In this document: one piece after another, positions 1 to 11,700 of the stretch
How the letters are laid out: each line of letters starts with the position of its first letter
Numbering within the stretch: position 1 is the stretch's first letter
Assembly: GCA_035772405.1 (NCBI GenBank)
Contig: JAYKKM010000072.1
Location: forward strand, 871,501 to 935,500
Reading direction: 5' to 3'
DNA from: Chrysogorgia sp. JL179-B06
Lineage: Eukaryota; Cnidaria; Anthozoa; Scleralcyonacea; Chrysogorgiidae
Length of the DNA: 64,000 bases
Translations under genes and position numbers: made by a program
The notes under the pieces: model-generated
Told to the model about the DNA's origin: nothing
What the model saw: the letters and a program-made list of their open reading frames with translations, nothing else
Database searches by the model: none

Positions 1-128
1 TTGTAGTCTTGAGAAAGACTATTGTTGGTGACTGACGTTTCGACGGCCTCAGCGGCGGTGATCTTCAGAGTCAAGTAAAGCGTGTTTGTCATAGTTTGCC
101 TAACAATAGTCTTTCTCAAGACTACAAC
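1..128. repeat. 26-bp perfect inverted repeat around a CTGAAGA...GAAACGTC core
   Basis: Bases 1-26 are the exact reverse complement of 103-128, with a loop of about 75 bp. The loop read on the minus strand carries CTGAAGA, then a GC-rich segment, then GAAACGTCAGTC. This is the same sequence logic as the motif at 6400-6434. The sequence just after it (from about 129) resembles the end of the tRNA-SINE region near 35070. The element may continue left of the window. No coding potential is seen. Confidence 0.75.
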
Positions 129-282
129 AACCTGGACGATCAACTTCACACATCTAATAGGCATTTCAGTTACGATATTTTTTGGCAAGATCTTGTTGTG
201 TCTAACAGGTATTTATTATTATAAATGTAAGAATAAGAATATATTTACAACACTTCCCAGGTAGGTCAAACCTGCAGTTAAA

Positions 283-1210
283 CCCCATTCGCGATATCTT
301 TGGCAAAATCTGGAACAATCTTGGCAAGATCCTGCCACAAGCTTTGCAAGATATAGCTGTCACAATCTTGGCAAGATCCAGCTGTCACAATCTTGGCAAG
401 ATCCAGCTGTCACAATTTTGGCAAGATCCAGCTGTCACAATCCAGCTGTCACAATCTTGACAAGATCCTGTCACAATCTTGGCAAGATCCAGCTGTCACA
501 ATCTTGACAAGATCCTGTCACAATCTTGGCAAGATCCAGCTGTCACAATCTTAGCAAGATCCTGTCACAATCTTGGCAAGATCCAGCTGTCACAATCTTG
601 GCAAGATCCAGCTGTCACAATCTTGGCAAGATCCAGCTGCCACAATCTTGGCAAGATCCAACTGTCACAATCTTGGCAAGATCCAGCTGTCACAATCTTA
701 GCAAGATCCTGTCACAATCTTAGCAAGATCCTGTCACAATCTTGGCAAGATCCTGCCACAATCTTGACAAGATCCAGCTGTCACAATCTTGGCAAGAGCC
801 TGTCACAATCTTGGCAAGATCCTGCCACAATCGTAGCAAGATCCTGCCACAATCTTGGCAAGATCCTGACACAATCTTGGAAAGATTCAACTGTCACAAT
901 CTTGGCAAGAGCCTGTCACAATCTTGACAAGATCGTGCCACAATCGTGACAAGATCCTGCCACAATTTTGACATGTTCATGCTACAATCTTGGCAAGATC
1001 CTGCCACAATCTTAGCAAGATCCAGCTGTCACAATCTTAGCAAGATCCAGCTGTCACAATCTTGGCAAGAGCCTGTCAAAATCTTGGCAAGATCCTGCCA
1101 CAATCTTGGCAAGAGCCTGTCAAAATCTTAGCATGATCCAACTGTCACAATCTTGGCGAGAGCCTGTCACAATCGTGGCAAGGTCCTGCCACAATCGTAG
1201 CGAGAAGTGG
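283..1210. repeat. Minisatellite, 22-25 bp units
   Basis: About 40 imperfect copies of a unit built on CACAATCTTGGCAAGATCC followed by AGCTGT or TGC, so unit length alternates between about 22 and 25 bp. Variants have TTAGC, TTGAC or TCGTG in place of TTGGC. The unit contains the palindrome-like pair CTTGGCAAG. Unit lengths are not multiples of three, and the open frames through it are by-products of the repeat. It lies upstream of the first SMARCAD1 exon visible here. Confidence 0.95.
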
Positions 1211-1686
1211 CCGAGACCACATATAGGTGTCTGCTTAACTCTTTCCTGTCCGGCTGAAATTGAACCACCTCTTTGTTCTATTGATATCTCTGGAAATAAC
1301 CATAACTGTTGCGAAAGCTATACATTTTCTGAAAGCCCAATAAAGCGGCTTTTCCAATGCTTTTAAATTTCCCGAACAAGACACATTTATATGTCAATAT
1401 GAATTAACATTAATTATAAAACACGAGGTTGAAAAACTTTCATTATTCTAGAAAAGCCAATCTTGCACGCCCGCGTAAAAAATTCAAAATGCCACCAATC
1501 GCAGAGTTTTTTATGAAATCAAATCAAACTTGGCGTGTGAGTGGATCTCACGTGCCTGGCACTTGTCGAGTTTCAATTGTTACTCTTGCGTTACCGTGTG
1601 CCGTGTTTTTCGATTCACGACTTCGCCAGTCTTGTACGACCCATTTTGACTGGGCCAGACAGGAAATATTTAAGTGAGTTGTCTTC

Positions 1687-2252
1687 TTAAGGTGGCTCCT
1701 TACTGTTTGTTGAAAGGTGGCAAAAATGCAAATTTCAATCTCGAGAAGTGCCCATGGATATTTCGGAAAAGATTGAAACTAAAGCTATGCATAGAATAAC
1801 TTTCAGGGCATCAAATACTATTAATGGCTATGGTGATTTTTTTTGCATTTAAACATTTCTTTTAGTTTAATTAATGAATAGGCAAATTTAAAAAAAATTC
1901 TGTGGATAAATAAAAAAACATGATTTTTTTTTTGTGTAAAATAATTGGATCCACATAATTTTTTTTAATCTGCCTATTTATTAATTAAACTAAAAGAAAT
2001 GTTTAAACGCAAAAAAATCGGGGGTCACCGACTAAATAAATTAGATTACATGTTAATTTTCGGCCATTTTGAAACGTCACTGTTGTCATAGCAACAGATA
2101 AAACACTTTAGCCATTAATAGTATTTGATGCCCTGAAAGTTATTATATGTATAGCTTTAGTTTCAATCTTATCCGAAATATCCATGGGCACTTTTCGAGA
2201 TTGAAATTTGCATTTTTGCCACCTTTCAAGAAACAGTAGGGAGCCACCTTAA
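1687..2252. mobile_element. Foldback (MITE-like) element with TTAA target duplication
   Basis: TTAA at 1687-1690 and 2249-2252 flanks termini reading GGTGGCTCC and GGAGCCACC. The two arms are near-perfect inverted repeats over at least 140 bp. An inner inverted segment around TTTAAACATTTCTTTTAGTT continues the palindrome, so most of the 566 bp can fold on itself. It contains no ORF. TTAA duplication is known for the piggyBac and Kolobok superfamilies; termini starting GG rather than CCY fit Kolobok somewhat better (inference). Confidence 0.85.
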
Positions 2253-2257
2253 TAGGG

Positions 2258-2693
2258 ATGTCAACTTAAGACTTAAAATGATAAAGTAAATTATTTTGAA
2301 GATTTTCGCTTCTTTGCTTTGTTTTTGAGATATATCAGTTTGTTTGATATGAAAATGTCCGGAATTTACGTCACACATGCATAATGACTTGTTGGAGAAA
2401 TGTGTATATCTCTTTCATTCTCGAACGAAATCCTTTAAAATCGAGAAGTTTGGTGTTGTGGGAGAAACACGCACACACGTGTTATTCACACTTTAGTGTT
2501 TTTATTTGATAAACGCAAAGATATATAACATTCTCTGATAACTCATACATATGTGACGTAAATTCCGGACATTTGCATATCAAACAAACTGATTTATCTC
2601 AAAAAGAAAGCGAAGAAACGAAAATGTTCAAAAGAAGTTACTTTATCATTTTAAAAGTACTTCCAAATAAGACAATAACATTTTTTGAGGTTA
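2258..2693. mobile_element. Foldback family P1, copy a (ends eroded)
   Basis: This copy matches the long palindromic family also found at 15721, 16513, 17541, 24624 and 54250. Its arms carry AAAATGATAAAGTAA, TTTGTTTGATATG and TCCGGAATTTACGTCACA on both sides in inverted order. The centre has AACACTAAAGTG-type sequence and the CGATTTTAAAGGATTTCGTT segment. The outer AGTGCCCC ends are degraded here. It lies just upstream of the SMARCAD1 exon at 2758. Confidence 0.85.
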
Positions 2694-2757
2694 GGGAGGA
2701 GTTTGACTGTAGAAGGAATTCTTGTATTTGTGTGATTTTTTTTTAAAATTATTTTAG

Positions 2758-5700
2758 AATGAAAAGTTTAAAAAAACCCGAGGTCTCAGTGAAGAGGTAA
2801 GATTTTTAATGAACCATTCAATACAATCTGATCTTGGTGCACTAAATGTCTGATTAAAACTTGGTTACTGGATTCAGCCGCCGAAATGCGACTTTAGCAG
2901 ACACTGGTGACATACCCCCGCGTAGAGCTGCTCATTTGTTAACTTTTGCTTCCATGTGATGTTCATTGCCATGCGTAGCATTCTCGTCTTGTAACCGTCG
3001 AGTTGCTTTCGTAGCACTTTGGTGACTGTCAAGGTCTCACTGACGTACTATATGTGCGAAGAATCCTACAGAGACAGACTCGTTTCTACAAAACTACAAC
3101 CACTTTCCCACTCTCACGAGTATCTTGACTTACTGTTCTTCTTTAAGGCCATCAATGGCATTGTATACCTATATCAAGCGATATCCTACCCGGACATCTT
3201 GTTCCCTTAAGGCTTACTAGATCCTACGCAAATGTCAATGCAATCTCATTCCGTCAACGTAAATGTAAAACAACTACTTTCAATCGCTCATTTCTTATTA
3301 GAACAACTAGGACTTGGAACTTTCTCCATGAACACTTAAGGCTAGATCATTTAAACTTTAAAACATTTAAGAAGTCACTATTAGACTATTATAATAATGC
3401 TGTATTATCCTGTTACAATGTTGACGATCCTCGAACTTGGAAAACTGTCTGCCTAAAGTGCAACACATCGCGAAGCCTCACTGAACCCATAACTTGCTGT
3501 TATTAGTTATTATTTTATTTTTGTAAGGGTCCACTGTAATTGGTGTTTAACTGTTGTGGTGACCCTGCTTCTTCTATGTATTTTTAAGAGGCGAAGCTAA
3601 ATAAATGGTAGTACTGATTATTCTTGTATTTCTATATTCAGCTTCTCTGGGAATGCTTGACGTTCATCGTTGAACGTAACAAGTTGGAACACTTAGTGAA
3701 TGAATGTGAAACCATCTCCAATGATCTTAGAGATTTGTTCGAGGTGATAACAGTTGAATCAGAGGTAACAGCCATTTCGATAGTCAAAAATTTGATTGTC
3801 CAAAACCTTTTTTGTAATTGATAAATTTTGCATATATAACTATTTAGACTAGTGGCTCAATGGTTAAAGCATTTGGCTAGCATTCAGAAGGTTGTATAAG
3901 TTCGAGTTCTGTCTGGAGCTCAGAGTATTGCCAACAACTTAATACAGCTCACGCAGTAAAGCCAACTTTCACTAACTCAAGTTGCAACTATCTAACTTAA
4001 CTTATGAAGACACATTTATTATTGTTACCTGCAGTGCAGTGGTGAGGCAGAGAAAATCTTGTATGGCATTTTTTGCATGTTTGTTTTCAGGATCCATCAG
4101 AAAATCAACAAAAAATTGTAATGAAAGAACAAGGTCAAACAAAAGAACCAAGTATGGTCGCACCAGGGTAAGTGTGATACTAACATATTTTTGAATGGTT
4201 TTACCGATAATACTGTCGGGTATATTACGAGTTTCGGATGTATTTTCACGAGCCCTGAAAAGGCGAGGAAAAATGCGAGAAACGAGTAAAATGCCAGAGC
4301 CGTATTATCCGTAAAGCCATTCAATGGGATATTTATTACATGACTGTTCAAATCAAATAGACAGTTCGCATCCAACATTTTACTTCGGATTTGCCCTCCT
4401 TAATAATAATAATAATAATTACTTGAAGGACATTGGCAACAAAAATTAAGTTTGTCTAATATGAAAGAACTCGTAAAATGATAGAGTAACACCTTTTACA
4501 ACTTTTCCGTATTTTACTTCGTTTTTGAAATATTTCTGTTTGTTTGATATGTAAATGAGATGGTGTCTGACGTCAGGTGCAGGGTAGAGAATTTTCACTC
4601 ATTAAAATATTAGTTACATCTTCAAGTTTGTTCCACAAATTTACTTGAAAATGTGCGTATAACAATTCCCCATGATAATGAACGTTGTAAACTTAGCAAT
4701 CACTGAGATATAAGACATTTTTTAATGAGTGAAAATTCTCTACCCAACACCTGACGTCAGAGACCTGCATCTCATTTACATATCAAACAAACAGAAATAT
4801 TTCAAAAACGAAGTAAAATACGGGAAAGTTGTAAAAGGTGTTGCTCTATCATTTTACGAGTTCTTTCATATTAGACAAACTTAATTTTTGTTGCCAATGT
4901 CCTTTAATAATAATAATAATAATAATAATAATTACTTGATAATAATAATAATAATTACTTGATAATAATTACTTGATAATAATTACTTGATAATAATTTC
5001 TTGATAATAATTACTTGATAATAATTACTTGATAATAATTACTTGATAATAATTACTTTCAAAGCTAATTGCATGGCCAGGTGCCTGTTTATATTACTGA
5101 TTTACTAACTAAATATAAACCTACTCGTGCTCTAAGATCATCTGACTGAAATCTGCTACTTGAGCCAAAATCCAAAATGGTGACTCATGGAGACAGAGCG
5201 TTCTCGGTTGCGGCACCAAAACTGTGGAATTCGTTACCACAGGAAATTAGAAGCATTGATATGTTAAGTAGTTTTAAGTCAGCACTTAAGACTTTTATTT
5301 TTTTAAATTAATAGTTTTTTGTTCATAGTGGTAATATATGTAGTATAGGCTTTATCTTATAATGAAACTGTAATTAGTTTTATAAGTAACATTAAGAATA
5401 TATTGTTGTAAGAGCATTGAGACTATTGTATAATACTCCTAATACGTCTTTATTATTATTATTATTATTATTATTATTCCGCTCCTGGATTTGACCCGTT
5501 CTCTTAGCCTTATTTGGAAAAATAGCCGACTTGCAGAGTTGATAGCAAACAAGAAAGGAGAGGTATACACTCTATCGTGGATAAGAGCAAAGATCTCATT
5601 TTCCATTCTATAGATCTGCCTTGAACAATAAAGACTTAGATATAGAGACCGTGATGGCAAGAATTTATTAGTTTTGTAAATTTTTATATATAGTCTCATA

Positions 5701-8700
5701 TTATTAACAATATTATTATATTGTTATATATATATAATATATACATATTAACAAATAATTTCCCAACGCAACCAGGTGATAAATCAGACATAGTTTGACG
5801 CTACGCTGGCTTTAAAAAAAATTTTGAACGTAACTTCAAAAGTTACTGTCCATTTCAAAAAAGGAAAATTCTGCTTTGTCGGAACACGCGTGCATAACCT
5901 ACCATGGGATTGCGTGGGATAATTCAAAAATAATTACCACTAATCCGCGGTACCATCAGAGATGATGTCTGGAGGCTTGGCATATCAATAGCGCCCACGC
6001 CCCATTGAATCGCGATGACGGTGGTTTATTACCAGAATCTGTCCTTTGGTATCACGCAGACAAGCTTTATCGCAGTGATAAAGCCATAAAGGGCCCTATG
6101 CCAGTGCCATTAGCGAGTTTACAGACACTGCAATGCAACGGTTAATCAGCTAAAACTGCAGTCTTGATTATTATAAAAACGATTTTATCGCTTCACAGTT
6201 AAGATAATGTATAACATATTCTTTGTAATTTTTTAATGTGTAACGTTTGCTTAAAAATAAGCCCCTGGTCAACGACCAGGCTGACACCCCTCCCCCACCC
6301 TCTCGTCAGGCCCAGAAGCTTATTTGCATCTTGTTAATAGATAACGTCATCGGTTCTATGAGGGTATAAATAGAGATCCTAACTTTACAACGATCACCCC
6401 TGATGAAGACACTGGATTGGAGTGTCGAAACGTTGGGTCATGGACAGTAACTTTTACAGTTACGTTCAAAAAACCTTTTAAAGCCAGAGTAGCGTCAAAC
6501 TATGTCTGATTTACATATTAATTAAATTATTATTATTTTATGTTAATTTCTTGTAAATAATTATATATAATACAGTTTGAATACACGGACAGCAAATTTT
6601 AATTAAAGAATTATTATTATTATGAAACGTTCCCAATTTTCAACACCTTAGGTTGAAACTCAAGTCCTACCAGTTCACCGGCCTTAACTGGTTGATCACA
6701 ATCCACAAAAAAGAAGTGAATGGAATTTTAGCAGATGAAATGGTAAATAATACAAAAATCTCGAATCGAATTTTTCCTCGGAAAATTTACTTTTTTCGAA
6801 AAAACAATGAATCGCCTAATGTTTTTCAATTTTTTTTATCGACCGTTAAGGGTTTAGGTAAGACGATTCAAGCGATTGTGTTTTTGGCATACTTGATAGA
6901 ACAAGGAGATACAGGTCCACATATCATTGTCGTACCTGCTTCAACACGTGGTAGGTAATTCATTTAAGAAAATAAGGGAGCTGTTGTGAAAAGCCTGGGT
7001 TGGGAGGGGGCAGAAGGAAAACTGAAAATTCTTGTTAAAGTTTCGTGACCCAACCAAATTTTCCTGGATGGTTTCATGACCCAACTATACATTTTGTTTT
7101 AGTTTCGTGGCCCAGTACATCTTAAATTTTAAATTTTCATTCATACAGACAACACAGGAGCGCTGGGAACTGAGGGTAGTCTGCCATATAGAGCTTTGTT
7201 TTTTCAGCCGGGTTTTTGCATTCCTGAACTCTTAGTCTCGAACCACTGAAATCCAAACTATATATACATGTACATAATTTCTGGGGGTAAGGGGTTCTCA
7301 AAACAACTTACTTTTCTTTGGGTGTGATATGGATATTTCTTGGACTTACGTAGCGGATATCAATTCCTATGTTACAGTATGTTATAAATATTTGTTTTCT
7401 TCGATTACTTTTAATACTAATCAAAAAGGTTTCATGGCACATCAAAGGTTTTCCAAATGTTTTCGTAGCCCCACCAACTTTTGATTCATAGTTTCATGGC
7501 CTAGCACTTTTCCTTCTGTCCCCCCCCCCCCTGGTTGAATTAATGATAGCTCCCTAACTATTATAACATATAGATTTAATAATATTAGAACAACGAACTT
7601 GTTGTGGTAACAAACTTAAATCGATATTCGAAAAATATCGCGGTATACCGTTACGATTTTTAGCGAATGTGTGATCTACAGTAAGTACAGTTGACACGCA
7701 ATGACCAAAACATTCAAGGAAAAATTGAAAAAAGTTCGAATTATCGGGAGTTTGTTTCGTTAAATTATCTAAAATTAGATGGAGATAAATCAGTGTTTTA
7801 CTTTCATAGTTTCATTACATATTTCAACTTCATATATGATCGCTACGATGAGTACGATCGCCACGATTGCTCAAAAGTCAAAAATGAACTCGGCGATCAA
7901 ACGGAAACCACAATCGCAATTGTCGCCATCGCCGAGACAGAACATTATCGATTTTAGCGATCGTTTGAAAGTTAAAATCTAATCTATATATTATTTCGCG
8001 CGCAAATACACATTGTGTTTGTTTCTCATTTGTTAACTTTTCTTGCAGTTTACATAAAAAGATAAACTGATGATACATTATAGTCATGATACCGGTTTAT
8101 CTTACGGTATACCGTCAGAACCAATACCGCCATACCGCGGTATCAACTAAATATCGTGAATAACTAAAAATACCGGTATACCGCCCACCTTTATATACCA
8201 TGGTGATTGGTAATAACCTTAAAACGTTCTGAAAACTAGGCTGCTTATAGATAAACACATTTACCAAAAACCTAACAATGGCGTAATGTTGGAGCAAAGG
8301 AAGGAGAAAAAGAGATGAGTTCTTAGAAGAACTGTTTAAAGATTTGAGAAAATAATAGGCTTAAAAGAAAAGAACACGATGCATTTCGGCAGACAACTTA
8401 TCAAGTGATACGTCTGCTAACTATAATCATCGAAATTGGACCGATATTTAGTTATTATATAGATCTGCTCTGATGATGATGTGATATACAACGAAAGCTA
8501 TATTAAAATATTCGACTAAAATGTTGTACCTCAGAGTTAGTTGCTTTGATATTTATATTCAAACTAAGACTAATAGTGTTTTCATTAAATGTTCTTTCTT
8601 TTCTCGTTAGATAATTGGAAACGTGAATTGGAGAAATGGTGTCCATCTATACAATGCTTACATTACAACGGCAAGTATAGTCATAATACAGTACACCTCA

Positions 8701-11700
8701 CAGTTTTCTGGCGCTACCGTAGTACAGTGAACACCTCTTGAAAGGGGAACTGTATCCAAAACAAATCTCTCTAAGGGCCAGGCAGATGTCTAAGACAGAC
8801 ATCTCTCTAAAGCAGACGTGTCTCTAATGCAGACAGGTCCAAGACAGACAGTAAGAACATGTCAATAATTGTACGTTTTTACTGTAGGTTCACAAGAAGA
8901 AAGGAGAGCCATTCGAGATGAAGTAAATTATGCGACTGAATATGATTTTCAGATTCTTCTCACCACGTAAGATTAGTTTTATTAATCCAGTCGGTCGGGC
9001 TGACGGGAGGGACAGGAGGGACGGACGGACGGGAGGGACGGACGCGCCGGACAGATGGACGGAACGGACGGACGGACGATCGTGCGCTCAGACCGTCGTC
9101 GTTCGGTCAACCTATCCAAACTTTGCGAGTATTCTCCTGAGTTATGTATTTATTTTACAGATACAACTTGGCCATAAGTAGCGTACCAGATCGTGCCTTT
9201 ATGAAAAAATGTCACTTTCATTACGCCGTGTTCGACGAGGCACACATGCTAAAGAACATGAAATCACAACGCTACCAGTTTTTATTAAGAATTAAAGTAA
9301 GTCACGGCCGCAGTCTCTCACACATCATGATATCAGATTACTGATTACTGAACTTTTTACGTAAGAAAGATATGGTCAAGATTCGTAAAGAGAACAAGAA
9401 CTCTTCAGATATCTTTATTCAACATAACCTCTAGGATATAAATAAATTTGAGAATCGTCGGGTTAACGTAGATTTTGTTTCTTTCTATGTTTCAGCCGCA
9501 GCGAATGTTGTTGTTGACTGGAACTCCAATACAAAACAACTTGTTAGAATTATTGTCGCTCTTGGCTTTTCTTATGCCAACCATGTTTGAGGGAAAAGTA
9601 GATGGAATGAAGTTGTTATTTGGTGATCACAAAGGAGTTAGTATTATAGCGTCTTTTTTTTTTTTTTTTTTTTTTTTAAAACTTCCACCAAACTTATGTT
9701 TACATGTTACATAATACTAATACATGACATGATAAGCTAGGTGAGGGGCAAGCGAACGGACTCAAGGTCCCAACTAGGCAGACCCCAGATAGTTCATTCA
9801 ACGAATACAAAATAAGTTTTAATGTTTTTGATGTGACGTTATAGCGGCCATTAATGTCTCCGAACATTGTATGTGAATCAGAGATTGCTGCCAGTTGGGA
9901 GCTGTCATTAATTCCACCAGGGAGGGGGGCAGAAGGAAAAGTGCTGGGCCATGAAACTATAAATCAAAAGTTGGTGGGGCTACGAAAACATTTGGAAAAC
10001 CTTTGATGCGCCATGAAACTTTTTGATCAGTATCAAAAGTAATCGAAGAAAACAAATATTTATAACATAGGAATTGATATACGCTAATACGCTGTGTAAG
10101 TCCAAGAAATATCCATATCACACCCAAAGAAAACTTGTTTTGAGAACCCCTTGCCCCCAAAAATTATGTACATGTATATATAGTTTGGATTTCAGTGGTT
10201 CAAGACTAAGAGTTCAGGAATGCGAAAACCCGGCTGAAAACAAAGTTGGTTGTTTTCCTTGCTCTATATGGCAGACTACCCTCAGTTCCCAGCACTCTTG
10301 TGTTGTCGGTATGAATGAAAATTGAAAATTTAAGATGTGCTGGGCCACGAAACTAAAACAAAATGTATAGTTGGGTCATGAAACCATCCAGGGAAATTTG
10401 GTTGCGTCACGAAACTTTAACAAGAATTTTCAGTTTTCCTTCTGTCCCCTCCCGGGTGGAATTAATGGCAGCTCCTTAAAGGACATTGGCAACATAAATC
10501 ACAATTTCAAATTTTTGACTTTGGTTCACAAAACAACAGCACTAATTTTGACCAAAGACAATCCTGTCATCCGCCATCTTGTCGTAATACTTTGCTTAAT
10601 TAACTGGGAAGTTGGTGACGTCACACCTGGGGTAAACCTGATGAAACTACTCTGTGGGTAGCCTAGTTTCCGCTGAATGCTTTTCAAAATGGTGTGGTTT
10701 AATTGAAAAAGGAAGACATTCACAAAAATCGATTTTTAAACTTATAAAGACATGAGGATGGCTAGATAAAAATCTCGCTTTACCCCCGGTTGTGACGTCA
10801 CACGCATATCGAAAATACATTCAAGATGGCAGACAATGATTCAGGTTAGCAACTTTGACAGTGCAATTAATACGCTTTACGAGCATTTTTACAACCTCAA
10901 ACTACTATATTGCGGCTATTTAAGTTACGTACTTTGATCGAAAAGGTACTTATTTTTTATTGCCATTGTCGTTTAATGCTAATTGATAAACTTCGTTGCA
11001 GAAACTGAGTAAAGAAACTGCTTACCAAAAAGAGCAAGTGATTCGAGTGAAAAGGATAATGGAACCATTTATAATGAGAAGGTTGAAGAAAGATGTGAGT
11101 TGCATTTTGACTTTTGTTCTTTTTGTCTTAATGTGCTACGAAAGAAAGGAGAGAGAAAGGAAGGATGGGAGGAGGGAGGTGGGTAGGCTGGTGGGAAGGG
11201 AGGGAGGGCGTGCCGGCGAACGGGAAGAAAAGGGAGGACAGGAAATAGAGGGATGAGAGTGAGGGAAGGAAATAGAGGAAAGGGAGGGAAGGAAAGGGTG
11301 GGAGTTAAGGAAAGGGTGGGTGGTTTGGAGGGAAGGAAAGGGAGGGGTGGAAGGATAGGGTGGGTGGGAGTTAAGGAAAGGGTTGGATGAAAGGAAAGGG
11401 AGGGGTGGAAGGGAAGGAAAGGGAGGGAGTTAAGGAAAGGGTGGGTGGGAGGTAAGGAAAGGGTGGGTGGTTTGGAGGGAAGGAAAGGGTGTGGGTGAAA
11501 GGAAAGGGTGGGAGTTAAGGAAAGGGTGGGAGTTAAGGAAAGGGTGGGGTGAAAGGAAAGGGTGGGTATGAGTTAAGGAAAGGGTGGGAGGTAAGGAAAG
11601 GGTGGTTGGTTTGGAGGGAAGGAAAGGGAAGGGTGGGTGGGAGGTAAGGAAAGGGTGGGTGGTTTGGAGAGAAGGAAAGGGTGGGATGAAAGGAAAGGGA

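Noticed and set aside
479..949. 156-codon repeat-containing ORF at the left edge
   Set aside because: Translation of a 22-25 bp minisatellite. The units shift frame relative to the codon, so all three frames are similarly open.
283..1210. CRISPR-like array
   Set aside because: Units are contiguous and degenerate with no unique spacers, and the genome is a spliced eukaryotic one.
8467..8500. A further hammerhead-like core (CTGATGATGATG...CGAAAGC)
   Set aside because: No helix II with convincing pairing and no distal strand; the resemblance is limited to the short words.
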